Shown in pieces: positions 1 to 8,489 of a stretch of 64,000 nucleotides of DNA. Origin of the DNA: an uncultured Caldimonas sp. (GTDB lineage: Bacteria; Pseudomonadota; Gammaproteobacteria; Burkholderiales; Burkholderiaceae). Numbering within the stretch: position 1 is the first letter of the stretch; the number at the start of each line of letters is the position of its first letter. Below the pieces are notes generated by a model that did no database searches, had not been told where the DNA came from, and was given only the letters and a program-made list of their open reading frames with translations. The stretch is from positions 62,001-126,000 of the forward strand of contig NZ_CAMLJQ010000008.1 in the NCBI RefSeq assembly GCF_946480305.1, read 5' to 3'. Both the position numbers and the translations under genes were made by a program.

Positions 1-1
1 T

Positions 2-313
2 CTGAGCCAGATCCTGGTGGACAACGACTGCTGCAGCGAAGACGAGTTCTGGTCGCTGGTGGCGGCTTGCGTGGCCGACTACCAGGCCGAGCGGCCCGAC
101 CTGCAGCACAAGTTCGAGCGCTACGACATGTTCGCGCCCGAGTTCCTGCATTCATGCCTGAACCGGCTGCAGCTCTCCAACAACCAGCAGATGGTCGACC
201 TCGGTGACCAGGCCTCGAGCCTGAAGATGGCGGGCATGCTGACGAACCCGATCGCGCGGTTCCGGCCCAGCCGGACGCATGTGGATCTGCCGGTGGACAA
301 GCTCGCCGCGTGA
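2..313 (+). CDS. IucA/IucC-family siderophore synthetase, C-terminal fragment
   Basis: Only the last 103 codons are present; the frame is open to the left edge. The tail reads LKMAGMLTNPIARF, which resembles the end of NRPS-independent siderophore (NIS) synthetases, where the IucA/IucC catalytic domain is followed by a FhuF-like domain. These cytoplasmic enzymes use ATP to condense citrate or other carboxylates with amines. The stop overlaps the start of the ferric reductase gene by four bases (GTGA), so the two are probably co-translated. The family call rests on a short C-terminus plus strong iron context; which siderophore is made cannot be told. Confidence 0.72.
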   Translation: MSQILVDNDCCSEDEFWSLVAACVADYQAERPDLQHKFERYDMFAPEFLHSCLNRLQLSNNQQMVDLGDQASSLKMAGMLTNPIARFRPSRTHVDLPVDKLAA

Positions 314-1041
314 ACGCGCAGTTGCACGGCCTGCTGGCCGCCGCGCACGAGCTCGTGCCCGGCTGGCAGGGTCAGTGGGCGGTGCGCACCCGCCACGCGC
401 CCTGGTGTAGCCCCGATCGCGGCGAACTGGCGGCGCTGCATGAAGGGCTGCGACGGCGGCACCCGGAAGCAGGCCGCGCCTATGCCGCACTGCGCGGCTG
501 GGGCCTGCTCGCGTGGCAGCCGGTCTACCTGGCGGTGATCGGCTGCCATGTGCAACGTGTGGCGTGGCAGTGCGATGCGTTGCACCAGCCCGTGGAGCAA
601 GGCACTGTACCGGGGTTCGTGCTGCTCGACCATGTGCCTTGGCAGCACACCGGCGAAGACGCGTGCCGCGCGGTCATGGCGGCCGAGCTGGTGCCTCGGT
701 GCGACCGGCTGGCCGCCGAGTGGCAGGCACTGACCGCGCTGCACGGCCGGTCGGCCCGCCGGGTGCTGGCCGACTGCGTGCTCGAGGCCCTGCTGCTCGT
801 GCAGCGGTTGCGGCACGACTGGAGCCGTGACGACGTGCGCCGGCATGGCGACCGATGGCTGCTTGCGCTCGGGCTGACGGGAGAGAGCGGCTACTTGGTG
901 TACCGAAATGCGGGCGGCGCCGAGCGGCTGGCGCTGGAGCGCCGCATCTGCTGCCTGCATTTCCGTCGCGCCGGCGGCGAACCTTGCGCCACCTGCCCGC
1001 GGCTGCCGTTGGCGCAGCGGCTACGCACGCTCGCTGGTTGA
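310..1041 (+). CDS. FhuF-type siderophore-iron reductase
   Basis: The protein is 243 residues. It ends in the FhuF-family [2Fe-2S] signature, a CC pair at residues 214-215 followed by C226 and C229 (CC-x10-C-x2-C). FhuF proteins reduce ferric siderophore complexes on the cytoplasmic side so that iron is released. The GTG start overlaps the stop of the siderophore synthetase upstream, which suggests one operon for making and using a siderophore. The 3' end overlaps the convergent sigma-factor gene by 21 bp. The N-terminal two thirds have no motif I can name, as is usual in this divergent family. Confidence 0.85.
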   Translation: MNAQLHGLLAAAHELVPGWQGQWAVRTRHAPWCSPDRGELAALHEGLRRRHPEAGRAYAALRGWGLLAWQPVYLAVIGCHVQRVAWQCDALHQPVEQGTVPGFVLLDHVPWQHTGEDACRAVMAAELVPRCDRLAAEWQALTALHGRSARRVLADCVLEALLLVQRLRHDWSRDDVRRHGDRWLLALGLTGESGYLVYRNAGGAERLALERRICCLHFRRAGGEPCATCPRLPLAQRLRTLAG

Positions 1042-1578
1042 TCCGTCCCCCCGCACGGCCGCCCGGCAGTGCGCCACGGCGTCGCGGATCAGCAGGTTCA
1101 CCATCGTGGTCGAGATGCCGAACATCACCGCGATCTCTCGCTGCGTGACGCCTTCGAGCCGGTACAGCTCCAGTGCCTTGCGCGCGCGCGCGGGCAGTTG
1201 TGCGAGCGCCCGCATCAGCTGCGACAACTGCTGCCGCTCCATCACGGCCGCCTCGGGCGTGGGCCCGGGGGCCGCCACGCGTAGACCTTCTTCTTCCACC
1301 TCGAACACGCGCGACTCGAACGCCGCGCGGCGGTAGCGGTCGATCGCCAGGTTGCGCACGGTGCGAAACGCATAGGCCAGCGGTTGCTGCAGCGTTGCAT
1401 CGGGCGGGCTCTCGAGCGCCTTGAGGCAGGCGTCCTGTACCAGGTCTTCGGCGTTTTCGGCGCTGCCGAGGATGTCCTGGGCGGCACGTTTGAGCTGCTG
1501 GCGGTGCGCTACGAAGACGCGACCCAGCTCGTTGAAGGAAGAGGGGGAGAGGGCCGTTTCGGGTGCGGCGATGTGCAT
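1021..1578 (-). CDS. ECF sigma factor, FecI-like
   Basis: The protein has region 2 (SAENAEDLVQDACLKALE, then RTVRNLAIDRYRR) and region 4 (LPARARKALELYRLEGVTQREIA) and nothing else, as in group IV (ECF) sigma factors. It lies downstream of, and reads with, a TonB-dependent siderophore receptor, so control of iron-uptake genes is the likely role. I chose ATG 1578 (185 aa). The frame stays open to ATG 1641, but that extension would include a Fur-box-like palindrome. No FecR-type anti-sigma gene is adjacent. The gene overlaps the convergent fhuF-like gene at its 3' end. Confidence 0.85.
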   Translation of the reverse strand: MHIAAPETALSPSSFNELGRVFVAHRQQLKRAAQDILGSAENAEDLVQDACLKALESPPDATLQQPLAYAFRTVRNLAIDRYRRAAFESRVFEVEEEGLRVAAPGPTPEAAVMERQQLSQLMRALAQLPARARKALELYRLEGVTQREIAVMFGISTTMVNLLIRDAVAHCRAAVRGDGSTSERA

Positions 1579-1580
1579 GC

Positions 1581-1605
1581 GATGCAAATGAGAATGATTT
1601 GCATC
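1581..1605. promoter_or_regulatory. Fur-box-like palindrome before the sigma-factor gene
   Basis: GATGCAAAT and ATTTGCATC form perfect 9-bp arms around a 7-base centre (GAGAATG). The middle (AAATGAGAATGATTT) resembles the Fur consensus built from GATAAT repeats. It sits just before ATG 1578 and after the receptor gene, so it probably provides iron-responsive control of the sigma factor separately from the receptor. Fur binding is inferred. Confidence 0.68.
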
Positions 1606-1695
1606 AAGATGGTAGTGAGGGAGGGGCGTCGGGTAAAGCATCTCCCTGGGGCGAGCGGGGCGGTGCGGCGGTGCGCACGCCCCGCGGCGGCTGGA

Positions 1696-3882
1696 TCAGT
1701 ATTTCCAGTTCAGGGTCACGCTGTAGTGACGCGGATCGCCATAGAAGCTCTGCGCCCATTGCAGGCTGGAGATGTACTTCTCGTTGGTGACGTTGTTGAC
1801 CTTGAACGTCGCGCTCAGGTTGCGCGTGAACTCGTAGCTGGCCATTAGGTCGAGCAGCACGTACGACGACTGCGAGACGCGCAGTTCTTCGCCCCCTACG
1901 TCAATGTCCCGGAAGGTGCGGCTCTGCCAGTTCGCCTTGGCGCCGATCTTCAGGCCTTCGACCATCGGCAGTTTGTAGGTCGTCATCAGGTGCAGGCTGC
2001 GGCGCGGCACGTGACCCCGTGCTTCGCTGTCCGACACGTTGTCCTTCACCCGGAACTGCGCATACCCCGCGCTGATGTCCCAGCGCGGCGTCAGGCGACC
2101 CACCACGTCAAGTTCGAAACCGACCGAGCGCGCGTCCACCGCGGGGTAGGCCCAGCGGCCGTTGATCCACTCGGATTCGTCGCCGGCGATGTTGTCCTGC
2201 TCGACGCGGAACACCGAGAACGAGCCGTTCAACTTCCCGTCCAGCCATTCGCCTTTCACGCCGATCTCGGCGTTGCTGCCTTCAATGGGCGGCAGGATGG
2301 CGGTTTCCGTGCCGGCCTTGTACTGCGGATGGAAGATCTCCGCGTAGCTGGCATACAGGGAGTGCTGCGCATCGATGTCGTAGACGGCACCGAGGTAGGG
2401 GGCCGCTTTGGTCTTGCTGTAGCGGTGCGGGTCTCCGTACTGCGTGCCCGCACTCTTGGCGTGGGTGACATTGGCGCCCGTGAAAACCTTGAGCGCGTCG
2501 CTCGCGTTGAATCGCACCACGCCATAAACGCTGCGGCGCCGGTCCTTGAAGTCCGCACCATCGTCGACGTTGTCGTCGAAGTCGGGTTTCGGGAAACTGC
2601 CGTTGAGCACGTCGCCATCGGTGATCGGCAGGCCGATATCGGCCTCCGAGTAGATGGAGCGCAGACGATTGGAGCTCTGCGACCAATTCATGCCGATGAC
2701 GGCTTCGTGCTGCCGCCCGCCCAGACTGAACGGCCCGCTCGCGTACACGTCGGCAAGCCATTGGCGTTCGCTGTGCCGGTACTTGGAGGGGTAGGTGTAG
2801 AGAGCGCCGCCGCTGCCGTAGATGTAGAGCATCTCGGCATCGGAGCTGATCTTGCGATGGGTCAGCGTGCCCTTGACCTGCCAGCCGCCGGAGAGGGCAT
2901 GCGACAGCTCGGCGAAGGCGATGGTGTCGTCCGTATCCCAATAAGCCCACCTCGGCGCGCTGCTTGATTTGCGCGGCAGGCCCGCATCCAGCATGTCGAG
3001 CGGGATCGCGCCCCACATCACGCCTTCGGGGCGGTTGCTTTGTTGCGTCACCCCGGCGGTCAGGACGGTGTTGCTACCCAGATCCGCTTCCAGCAGACCG
3101 GAGACGATGGTCTTCTGTTGCGAGCGGCGATCGAGGTACGAGTCACGGTCCTGCGCCGCGAGCACCAGCCGGCCCCGTACCGTTCCGGCCTCGTTCAAGG
3201 GGCCGGCGATGTCGCCGTCGACGCGCTTGTCGTTCCACGAACCGAGTGTCAGCCCGGCCGAAGCCTGGAACTTCGGTGTGGGTCGCTTGCGTACGAAGTT
3301 GACGGTGGCCGACGGGGTGCCCGTAGCCGACAGCAGGCCGTTTGCCCCCTTCAGCACCTCGACGCGGTCATACGGTGCCGTGTCGATGTCGCCCATCTGG
3401 TCGCCGGTGGCGAAAGGCAGGCCGATACCGTCGATCTGGAAGTTGAGGATGTCGAAGCCGCGTGCGCTGAAGTAGTTGCGGTCGGTCTCCACGCGCTCCA
3501 CGCGCACGCCGGTGGTGCTGGAGAGCACGTCGTTCGCGCTGCGCAGCGAGAAGTCCTCGATCTGAGTACGCGTCACCACGCTGATGGCCTGCGGCGTTTC
3601 GCGGTTCGACAAGTCCATCTTCGTCGCGGTATTGCTCGCGCGGGTCTTGTACTCGCCGGTGCCCTCGCTCGGCGTCGCGACGGGCGCCGCGCCCTTGACG
3701 GTCAAGGTCGGCAGCACCGCGCCGCTTGCCGGCTGTGGCGCTGCCGCGTCTTGCGCGAGGGCAGGGCCCGCCAGGGCCAGCAGCATGCACTGCGCGGCGA
3801 TCGACAGAGGGTGGCGCGCCAGGGGCGAGCGGGTGATGGTGCGCCCCGATGGGCGGGCGCGGTGAGTGGCGCGTGCAGACAA
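1696..3882 (-). CDS. TonB-dependent siderophore receptor
   Basis: This outer-membrane receptor should import a ferric siderophore. A signal peptide ends near PALAQ (about residue 44), a TonB-box-like TLTVKG follows, then a plug domain (TPQAISVVTRTQIEDF, RGFDILNFQIDGIGL, DRVEVLKGANGLL) and a long beta-barrel ending in an aromatic residue (NWKY). There is no N-terminal STN signalling domain. It resembles the FhuE/FoxA-type receptors. I chose TTG 3882 because AAGGAGG lies five bases upstream (728 aa); an in-frame TTG at 3897 is the alternative. The ECF sigma gene follows in the same direction. The substrate is not predictable. Confidence 0.9.
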   Translation of the reverse strand: MSARATHRARPSGRTITRSPLARHPLSIAAQCMLLALAGPALAQDAAAPQPASGAVLPTLTVKGAAPVATPSEGTGEYKTRASNTATKMDLSNRETPQAISVVTRTQIEDFSLRSANDVLSSTTGVRVERVETDRNYFSARGFDILNFQIDGIGLPFATGDQMGDIDTAPYDRVEVLKGANGLLSATGTPSATVNFVRKRPTPKFQASAGLTLGSWNDKRVDGDIAGPLNEAGTVRGRLVLAAQDRDSYLDRRSQQKTIVSGLLEADLGSNTVLTAGVTQQSNRPEGVMWGAIPLDMLDAGLPRKSSSAPRWAYWDTDDTIAFAELSHALSGGWQVKGTLTHRKISSDAEMLYIYGSGGALYTYPSKYRHSERQWLADVYASGPFSLGGRQHEAVIGMNWSQSSNRLRSIYSEADIGLPITDGDVLNGSFPKPDFDDNVDDGADFKDRRRSVYGVVRFNASDALKVFTGANVTHAKSAGTQYGDPHRYSKTKAAPYLGAVYDIDAQHSLYASYAEIFHPQYKAGTETAILPPIEGSNAEIGVKGEWLDGKLNGSFSVFRVEQDNIAGDESEWINGRWAYPAVDARSVGFELDVVGRLTPRWDISAGYAQFRVKDNVSDSEARGHVPRRSLHLMTTYKLPMVEGLKIGAKANWQSRTFRDIDVGGEELRVSQSSYVLLDLMASYEFTRNLSATFKVNNVTNEKYISSLQWAQSFYGDPRHYSVTLNWKY

Positions 3883-4021
3883 GACAGCCTCCTTCAAGCT
3901 ACGAAAAACGTCGGTGAGTCGACAAACAAGAAACCAGTGCGCAGCACGGCATGCGACAAGAGGGCATGTCGTGCTGTGGTGGCTGGCTCGGCCCCGACGC
4001 TCGGGCTCCTGGCTGGCTGTA

Positions 4022-4052
4022 GCGACGAGGCCACGCGCGGTGGCCTCGTTGC
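4022..4052 (-). terminator. Possible hairpin terminator after the PepSY gene
   Basis: An inverted repeat (GACGAGGCCAC / GTGGCCTCGTTG) lies just past the stop codon of the leftward PepSY gene. There is no T-tract, so intrinsic termination is uncertain. Confidence 0.4.
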
Positions 4053-4060
4053 GGAATGGA

Positions 4061-5329
4061 TCAGGCGAGGTCTTCAGCGACCCCGTTGCGCGGCAGCGCG
4101 GTCGCGCTCCGCGTATCGGGCACCACGGCGCGCTCTTCGCGCACCGCGCGGCGACCCTGCCGCTTGCGCAGCCAGATCACCACGCCGGTGATCGACAGCA
4201 GGGCGGTCACGACCCCCAGCAGCACCACGAGCAGGCGGTACGGCAGGCCGAACACCTTGCCCATGTGCAAGGCCGCCAGCCAGCTGGTGAAGGTGTTGCC
4301 CGGCGCGATGGTCGGGTGCTCGAAGGCGATCTCAGCGCCGTGGCGGTCCTGCGCCGAGAAGTAGACGATGGTGTGGCCGTGGTCCGACGAGAAGTCCTTG
4401 GTGCTGGTGACCGAATAGGCCCATGCGGCGTGGTCGCGCGCGAACATCAGGGCATCTTCTTCGACGACCTCGAAGCCGTGGCGCTGTGCCTGCGCCGCCA
4501 TCAGTTCGCGGCCCCGCTCCCGGGCCTGCTCCCAGCCCATGTTGGCCTGCATCAACGGCGCGTGTTGCAGGTCGGGCAGTTGATCATGCGCATCGACCGT
4601 GGACACCATGCGCTTGAGCACGGGAATGTAGAGCTCGTCGCGCAGGTTCAGGCTGACGCTCGAGACCGCGTACATCAGCAGCATGCCCCACAGCCACAGG
4701 CTGGCTGCGCGGTGCAGGTCGAAATTGATGCGATACGCACTGCCGGACCACTTCACCAGCCATGCGGGCTTCCAACCCTTGAGGAAGCCTTGGCGGCCCC
4801 GGGGAAAGGTGAGGTAGGCGCCGACGAAGCAGTCGAACATCCAGACGAACGACACCACGCCGAACAGCCACATGCCCCACGGGTAGGGAATCGTCAGCGC
4901 AAAGTGCAGCTGGTAGACCAGCGGCATGAAGTGCACGCGGTCGAACACCCATGCACCGCGGTTGCGCTTGCCGAGCAATTGCCCCGTGTAGGGGTCGGCG
5001 AACACCTCGTACCACACCACCGTCTGCGCGTCGGCCGGACCTTCCATCCGCCAGGCGTAGAGCGTGGCGCTGTGGCCCGCGTCGCGGTGCAGCGGGTGAT
5101 AGTCGAACTGCGCGCCGGGCAGTTGTGCGGCGACGCGCTCGCGCAGCACCAGCGCGTCGAGCAGCGGCTCGCCCGGCCGGTCTTCGACGAGCCGCAGCTC
5201 CGGGTTGAGGGCGGTGTCGATCTCGTCGTTGAACGCGAGCAAGGCACCGGTGATGCCGGCGATCAGCAGGAAGAAGGCCGTTGCCAGCCCTGCATACCGG
5301 TGCGCGAGCACCCAGAAACCGCGGCTCAT
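4061..5329 (-). CDS. PepSY-associated membrane protein
   Basis: This 422-residue inner-membrane protein has transmembrane segments near residues 10-32 (LATAFFLLIAGITGALLAF), 145-170, 190-210 and close to the C-terminus (LLVVLLGVVTALLSITGVV). It resembles the PepSY_TM family, whose members often accompany siderophore receptors and are proposed to reduce iron, although few have been tested. I chose ATG 5329 because it starts the first membrane helix; the longer frame to 5527 runs through exbD and adds low-complexity residues. It lies 4 bp after exbD and is probably the last gene of the tonB-exbB-exbD group. A ferric-reductase role is inference. Confidence 0.85.
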   Translation of the reverse strand: MSRGFWVLAHRYAGLATAFFLLIAGITGALLAFNDEIDTALNPELRLVEDRPGEPLLDALVLRERVAAQLPGAQFDYHPLHRDAGHSATLYAWRMEGPADAQTVVWYEVFADPYTGQLLGKRNRGAWVFDRVHFMPLVYQLHFALTIPYPWGMWLFGVVSFVWMFDCFVGAYLTFPRGRQGFLKGWKPAWLVKWSGSAYRINFDLHRAASLWLWGMLLMYAVSSVSLNLRDELYIPVLKRMVSTVDAHDQLPDLQHAPLMQANMGWEQARERGRELMAAQAQRHGFEVVEEDALMFARDHAAWAYSVTSTKDFSSDHGHTIVYFSAQDRHGAEIAFEHPTIAPGNTFTSWLAALHMGKVFGLPYRLLVVLLGVVTALLSITGVVIWLRKRQGRRAVREERAVVPDTRSATALPRNGVAEDLA

Positions 5330-5333
5330 GGTG

Positions 5334-5756
5334 TTACTTCGCCGCTTCGGGCTCGCTGACGAAGCCCACCTTGCTGAGGCCCGCCTTGGAGGCATCGGCC
5401 AGCGTTTCGGCGACCACGCGGTAGGCCACGTCCTGGTCGGCTTTGAGGTGCAGTTCCGGCTGGGTTGGCTTGGCGCTTTCGACGGCAAAGCGTTTCTGCG
5501 CTTCCTCGCGGCTGACCGGCTCGCCATTCCAGTAGCGGATGCCGGCGGCGTCGATCGCGAACTCCACCTTCTCGGGCGTGGGCGGGTTGACCTGCGCGCT
5601 GGCCTTGGGCAGCTCCAGCTTGACCGAATGCGTGAGCAGCGGCGCGGTGACGATGAAGATCACCAGCAGCACCAGCATCACGTCGATCAGCGGCACCATG
5701 TTGATCTCGGCCATCGGCGCGCCGGCCGACTTGTTGTCGAAGCTCGCGAATGCCAT
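5334..5756 (-). CDS. exbD: Biopolymer transport protein ExbD
   Basis: This 140-residue protein has the ExbD layout: a short cytoplasmic N-terminus, one transmembrane helix (residues 21-42) carrying the essential aspartate at position 25 (VPLIDVMLVLLVIF), and a periplasmic domain. With ExbB it forms the proton-driven motor that energises TonB. A GAGGAG ribosome site precedes ATG 5756. It lies between exbB (10 bp upstream) and the PepSY gene (4 bp downstream), all reading left. Confidence 0.95.
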   Translation of the reverse strand: MAFASFDNKSAGAPMAEINMVPLIDVMLVLLVIFIVTAPLLTHSVKLELPKASAQVNPPTPEKVEFAIDAAGIRYWNGEPVSREEAQKRFAVESAKPTQPELHLKADQDVAYRVVAETLADASKAGLSKVGFVSEPEAAK

Positions 5757-5766
5757 GGCGGGCTCC

Positions 5767-6522
5767 TCAGGCAGCGGCCGGGCGGGCGCCGCGTGCGGCG
5801 GCGTTGCCGCTGTTCAGCGGGCGCACGTTCTCGCCCTGCAGCGACTGGCCGAGCGACAGGAAGGTGAACAGCTCGAACGCGAAGGCGTCGAGCTTGGCGG
5901 TGAGCACGCGGTTGCTGCGGGTGAGCCAGTTGTAGCCCATCACCGCGGGGATCGCGACCGCGAGGCCGATGCCGGTCATGATGAGCGCCTCGCCCACCGG
6001 GCCGGCCACCTTGTCGAGCGTGCCGGCGCCGCTCATGCCGATCGCGATGAGCGCGTGGTACACGCCCCAGACCGTGCCGAACAGGCCGACGAAGGGCGCG
6101 GTGGCGCCGATGGTCGCCAGCACGGTCAGCCCGTTCTCGAGGCGGGTCGTCTCTTCGTCGAGCACCTTCTTGATCGTGCGCGTGAGGAAGTCCTGCGCAC
6201 TGCCGGCTTCTTCGAGCTTGGCCGCGCCGTACTTCGCGTGGTGGGCCTGCGCGTGCATCGCGTGCGACGTGAGGTGCGCGAACGGGTCGTGCACGCCGTG
6301 CGTGGCGATCTCGTTGCGCACCGATTCGAGCGAGCTGGCGTTCCAGAAGAACGACAGGAACTGCTCGCTGCGCTTCTTGCGCACGTACTGCGTGATGCCC
6401 TTGAGCACGATCAGGTACCACGACACCGCGGACATCAGCACGAGGATGGCCAGCAGCGTCTTGCCGACGGCGTCGGACTGCGCGATGAAGTGGGCAAAGC
6501 CCATCGATTCTTGAGGGGTCAC
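5767..6522 (-). CDS. exbB: Biopolymer transport protein ExbB
   Basis: The protein is 251 residues with three hydrophobic segments. The MotA/TolQ/ExbB domain includes LATIGATAPFVGLFGTVWGV and GPVGEALIMTGIGLAVAIPA, the motor's core helices. It conducts protons with ExbD to power TonB. GTG 6522 has GGAG seven bases upstream; ATG 6504 is an alternative. It follows tonB by 2 bp, so the two are translationally close. Iron-regulated expression with tonB is likely from the Fur-box-like site upstream of tonB. Confidence 0.95.
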   Translation of the reverse strand: MTPQESMGFAHFIAQSDAVGKTLLAILVLMSAVSWYLIVLKGITQYVRKKRSEQFLSFFWNASSLESVRNEIATHGVHDPFAHLTSHAMHAQAHHAKYGAAKLEEAGSAQDFLTRTIKKVLDEETTRLENGLTVLATIGATAPFVGLFGTVWGVYHALIAIGMSGAGTLDKVAGPVGEALIMTGIGLAVAIPAVMGYNWLTRSNRVLTAKLDAFAFELFTFLSLGQSLQGENVRPLNSGNAAARGARPAAA

Positions 6523-6524
6523 GT

Positions 6525-7226
6525 TCAGTTCTCCAGGTCAAAGCGGATGGGGGTCTGGACCCACACGGCCAGCGGTTGGCCGTTTTCTATGTAGGGCTTG
6601 AAGCGCGCGGTGCGCATGGCCGAGACGGCGGCATCGTCGAGCCGCTGATAGCCGGACGAGGCCTGCACCTCGATGCGCGACGGACGGCCGTTTGCCTCGA
6701 TCAGCACGCGCAAGGTCACCTGCCCAGATTCGCGCAGGCGTTTCGACTGCAGCGGGTAGCTCAGGCTCGGGGGGGTGAGGTATTGCACCGCGCTGGCAGA
6801 CACCGTTTTCGGCACCGCCGGGGGCGGCGGCGGAGCGGGCACCGGTGTGGGCGCAGGCGGCGCCACTTCGACCGGCGGCGCGGGCGGGGCCGGCTCGGGC
6901 GGAGGCGGCGGCACTTCGAACGGCGCAGGTGCCGGCGATGGCGGAGCGGCCACCACCGGCGGAGGTGGCGTGCGCTGCTCCACTCTCGGTTTGGGAGCAG
7001 GCGGTGGCGGCACCGGTGCGGGCGGCGGAGGCACCGGCGCCGGCTCGATGATGTCGACGAACAGCGGCACCGCGGCGCCGAGGGCTTGCCGCACCGGCTC
7101 CACCTGCAGCAGGGCCCAGCCTGCCGCAAGGTGCGCCGCCACGATGGCGCCTGCTGCCACCGCACGGGCCGCCGGCGGCAGATCGACGCCACCAGGAGGC
7201 GGAGGGGGAGGCAGGACGGCAGGCAT
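6525..7226 (-). CDS. tonB: Energy transducer TonB
   Basis: The 233-residue protein has one N-terminal membrane anchor (about residues 17-40), a long proline-rich spacer (about 60-150) and a C-terminal TonB domain (YPLQSKRLRESGQVTLRVLI, FKPYIENGQPLAVWVQTPI). It spans the periplasm to carry ExbBD energy to outer-membrane receptors such as the siderophore receptor at 1696-3882. It is the first gene of tonB-exbB-exbD-PepSY. A Fur-box-like site ends close upstream of ATG 7226. I see no clear Shine-Dalgarno sequence before this start. Confidence 0.95.
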   Translation of the reverse strand: MPAVLPPPPPPGGVDLPPAARAVAAGAIVAAHLAAGWALLQVEPVRQALGAAVPLFVDIIEPAPVPPPPAPVPPPPAPKPRVEQRTPPPPVVAAPPSPAPAPFEVPPPPPEPAPPAPPVEVAPPAPTPVPAPPPPPAVPKTVSASAVQYLTPPSLSYPLQSKRLRESGQVTLRVLIEANGRPSRIEVQASSGYQRLDDAAVSAMRTARFKPYIENGQPLAVWVQTPIRFDLEN

Positions 7227-7238
7227 GGTTGATGATAC

Positions 7239-7257
7239 AAATGAGAACGATTCTTAT
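7239..7257. promoter_or_regulatory. Fur-box-like site in the divergent tonB / imelysin promoter
   Basis: AAATGAGAACGATTCTTAT resembles the Fur consensus and shares AAATGAGAA with the palindrome at 1581-1605. It lies 12 bp from the tonB start and 33 bp from the imelysin start, in an AT-rich patch unlike the surroundings (TTATTATATTATC follows). One occupied site could repress both operons when iron is plentiful. Fur binding is inferred. Confidence 0.65.
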
Positions 7258-7290
7258 TATATTATCTGGTTTTTGTACCCGGAGGAAGCC

Positions 7291-8484
7291 ATGACCCGTC
7301 GCCTGTGGCCAGCAATCGCACTGGCCTTCTCGTCCGCCGCTGCCGTTCCCGCGCTTGCGCAGCAAGCCGCCGCGCCTGCGGTGCAGCAGGCGGTGGTGGA
7401 CGTGTCTGCCGTGGTGCGCCATCACGCGGTGCTGGTGCACGCCGGCTATCAGGACAGCTTGAACGGCGCGATCGCATTGCAGAAGGCGATCGCCGCATTC
7501 ACTGCAGCGCCTTCTGCGGCCACGCTGGAAGCGGCCCGCAAGGCATGGCTCGACGCACGCGAGCCCTATGGCCAGACCGAGGTGTTCCGCTTCTACGGCG
7601 GCCCGATCGATGACGACAACGGCCCCGAAGGCCGCATCAACGCCTGGCCGATGGACGAATCCTTCGTCGACGGTGTGAAGGACCGCCCGCAGGCCGGCCT
7701 CATCAACAACCGCAAGCTCGCCATCACCAAGAAGAGCCTGGCTGCGCAGAACGAGCGTGGCGGCGAGGAGAACGTCGCGACCGGCTGGCACGCGATCGAA
7801 TTCCTGCTGTGGGGCCAGGACTTCAACGACGCCGGCCCCGGCAGTCGCGCCTTCGAGGACTTCGTCGACGGCAAGGCGCCCAATGCCGATCGCCGCCGCC
7901 AGTACCTCACCGTCGTGGCCGACCTGCTGGTCGACGACCTGCGCTCGCTCGTGCAGGCCTGGGCGCCGGGCGTGAAGAACAACTACCGCGCGCGTTTCGA
8001 GCGTGGCGGCAACGAATCGCTGCGCAAGATCTTCGTCGGCATGGGGTCGCTGTCGCGCGGCGAGCTGGCCGGCGAGCGGCTCGAAGTGGCGCTCGCGAGC
8101 CAGGACCAGGAAGACGAGCACTCCTGCTTCTCCGACAACACGCACCGCGACGCGGTGACCAATGCGCAAGGCATCCGCAACGTGTGGCTCGGCGAATACA
8201 AGCGAGCCGACGGCAGCGTCCTCAAGGGCCCGGGCGTGCGCGACCTCGTGGCTGCGCGCGACCCGGCGCTGGCCGAGCGCACCACGCAGCAGATCCTGGC
8301 CTCGGTGGCGGCGGCCGAGGCGATCCAGGCACCGTTCGACCGCGAGATCGTCGGCGGCAACGACGCCCCCGGGCGTGCCCGCGTGCAGAAGACGATCGAC
8401 AGCCTGACGCAGCAGAGCAAGGATCTCGTCGAAGCCGCCAACACCGTGGGCATCAAGCGGCTCACGCTGACCCAACCCGGTTGA
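7291..8484 (+). CDS. Imelysin (peptidase M75) family periplasmic protein
   Basis: This 397-residue protein has a signal peptide cleaved near ALAQ (residue 24). It carries the imelysin GxHxxE motif, GWHAIEF, with H167 and E170, and the conserved EPYGQTEVFRFYGGPID region. Imelysins are iron-regulated periplasmic or outer-membrane proteins linked to iron uptake; the proposed protease activity is disputed. GGAGGAAG lies just before ATG 7291; the longer open frame upstream overlaps tonB and is not real. It is the first gene of a four-gene operon likely under the shared Fur-box-like site. Confidence 0.92.
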   Translation: MTRRLWPAIALAFSSAAAVPALAQQAAAPAVQQAVVDVSAVVRHHAVLVHAGYQDSLNGAIALQKAIAAFTAAPSAATLEAARKAWLDAREPYGQTEVFRFYGGPIDDDNGPEGRINAWPMDESFVDGVKDRPQAGLINNRKLAITKKSLAAQNERGGEENVATGWHAIEFLLWGQDFNDAGPGSRAFEDFVDGKAPNADRRRQYLTVVADLLVDDLRSLVQAWAPGVKNNYRARFERGGNESLRKIFVGMGSLSRGELAGERLEVALASQDQEDEHSCFSDNTHRDAVTNAQGIRNVWLGEYKRADGSVLKGPGVRDLVAARDPALAERTTQQILASVAAAEAIQAPFDREIVGGNDAPGRARVQKTIDSLTQQSKDLVEAANTVGIKRLTLTQPG

Positions 8485-8489
8485 AGGCC

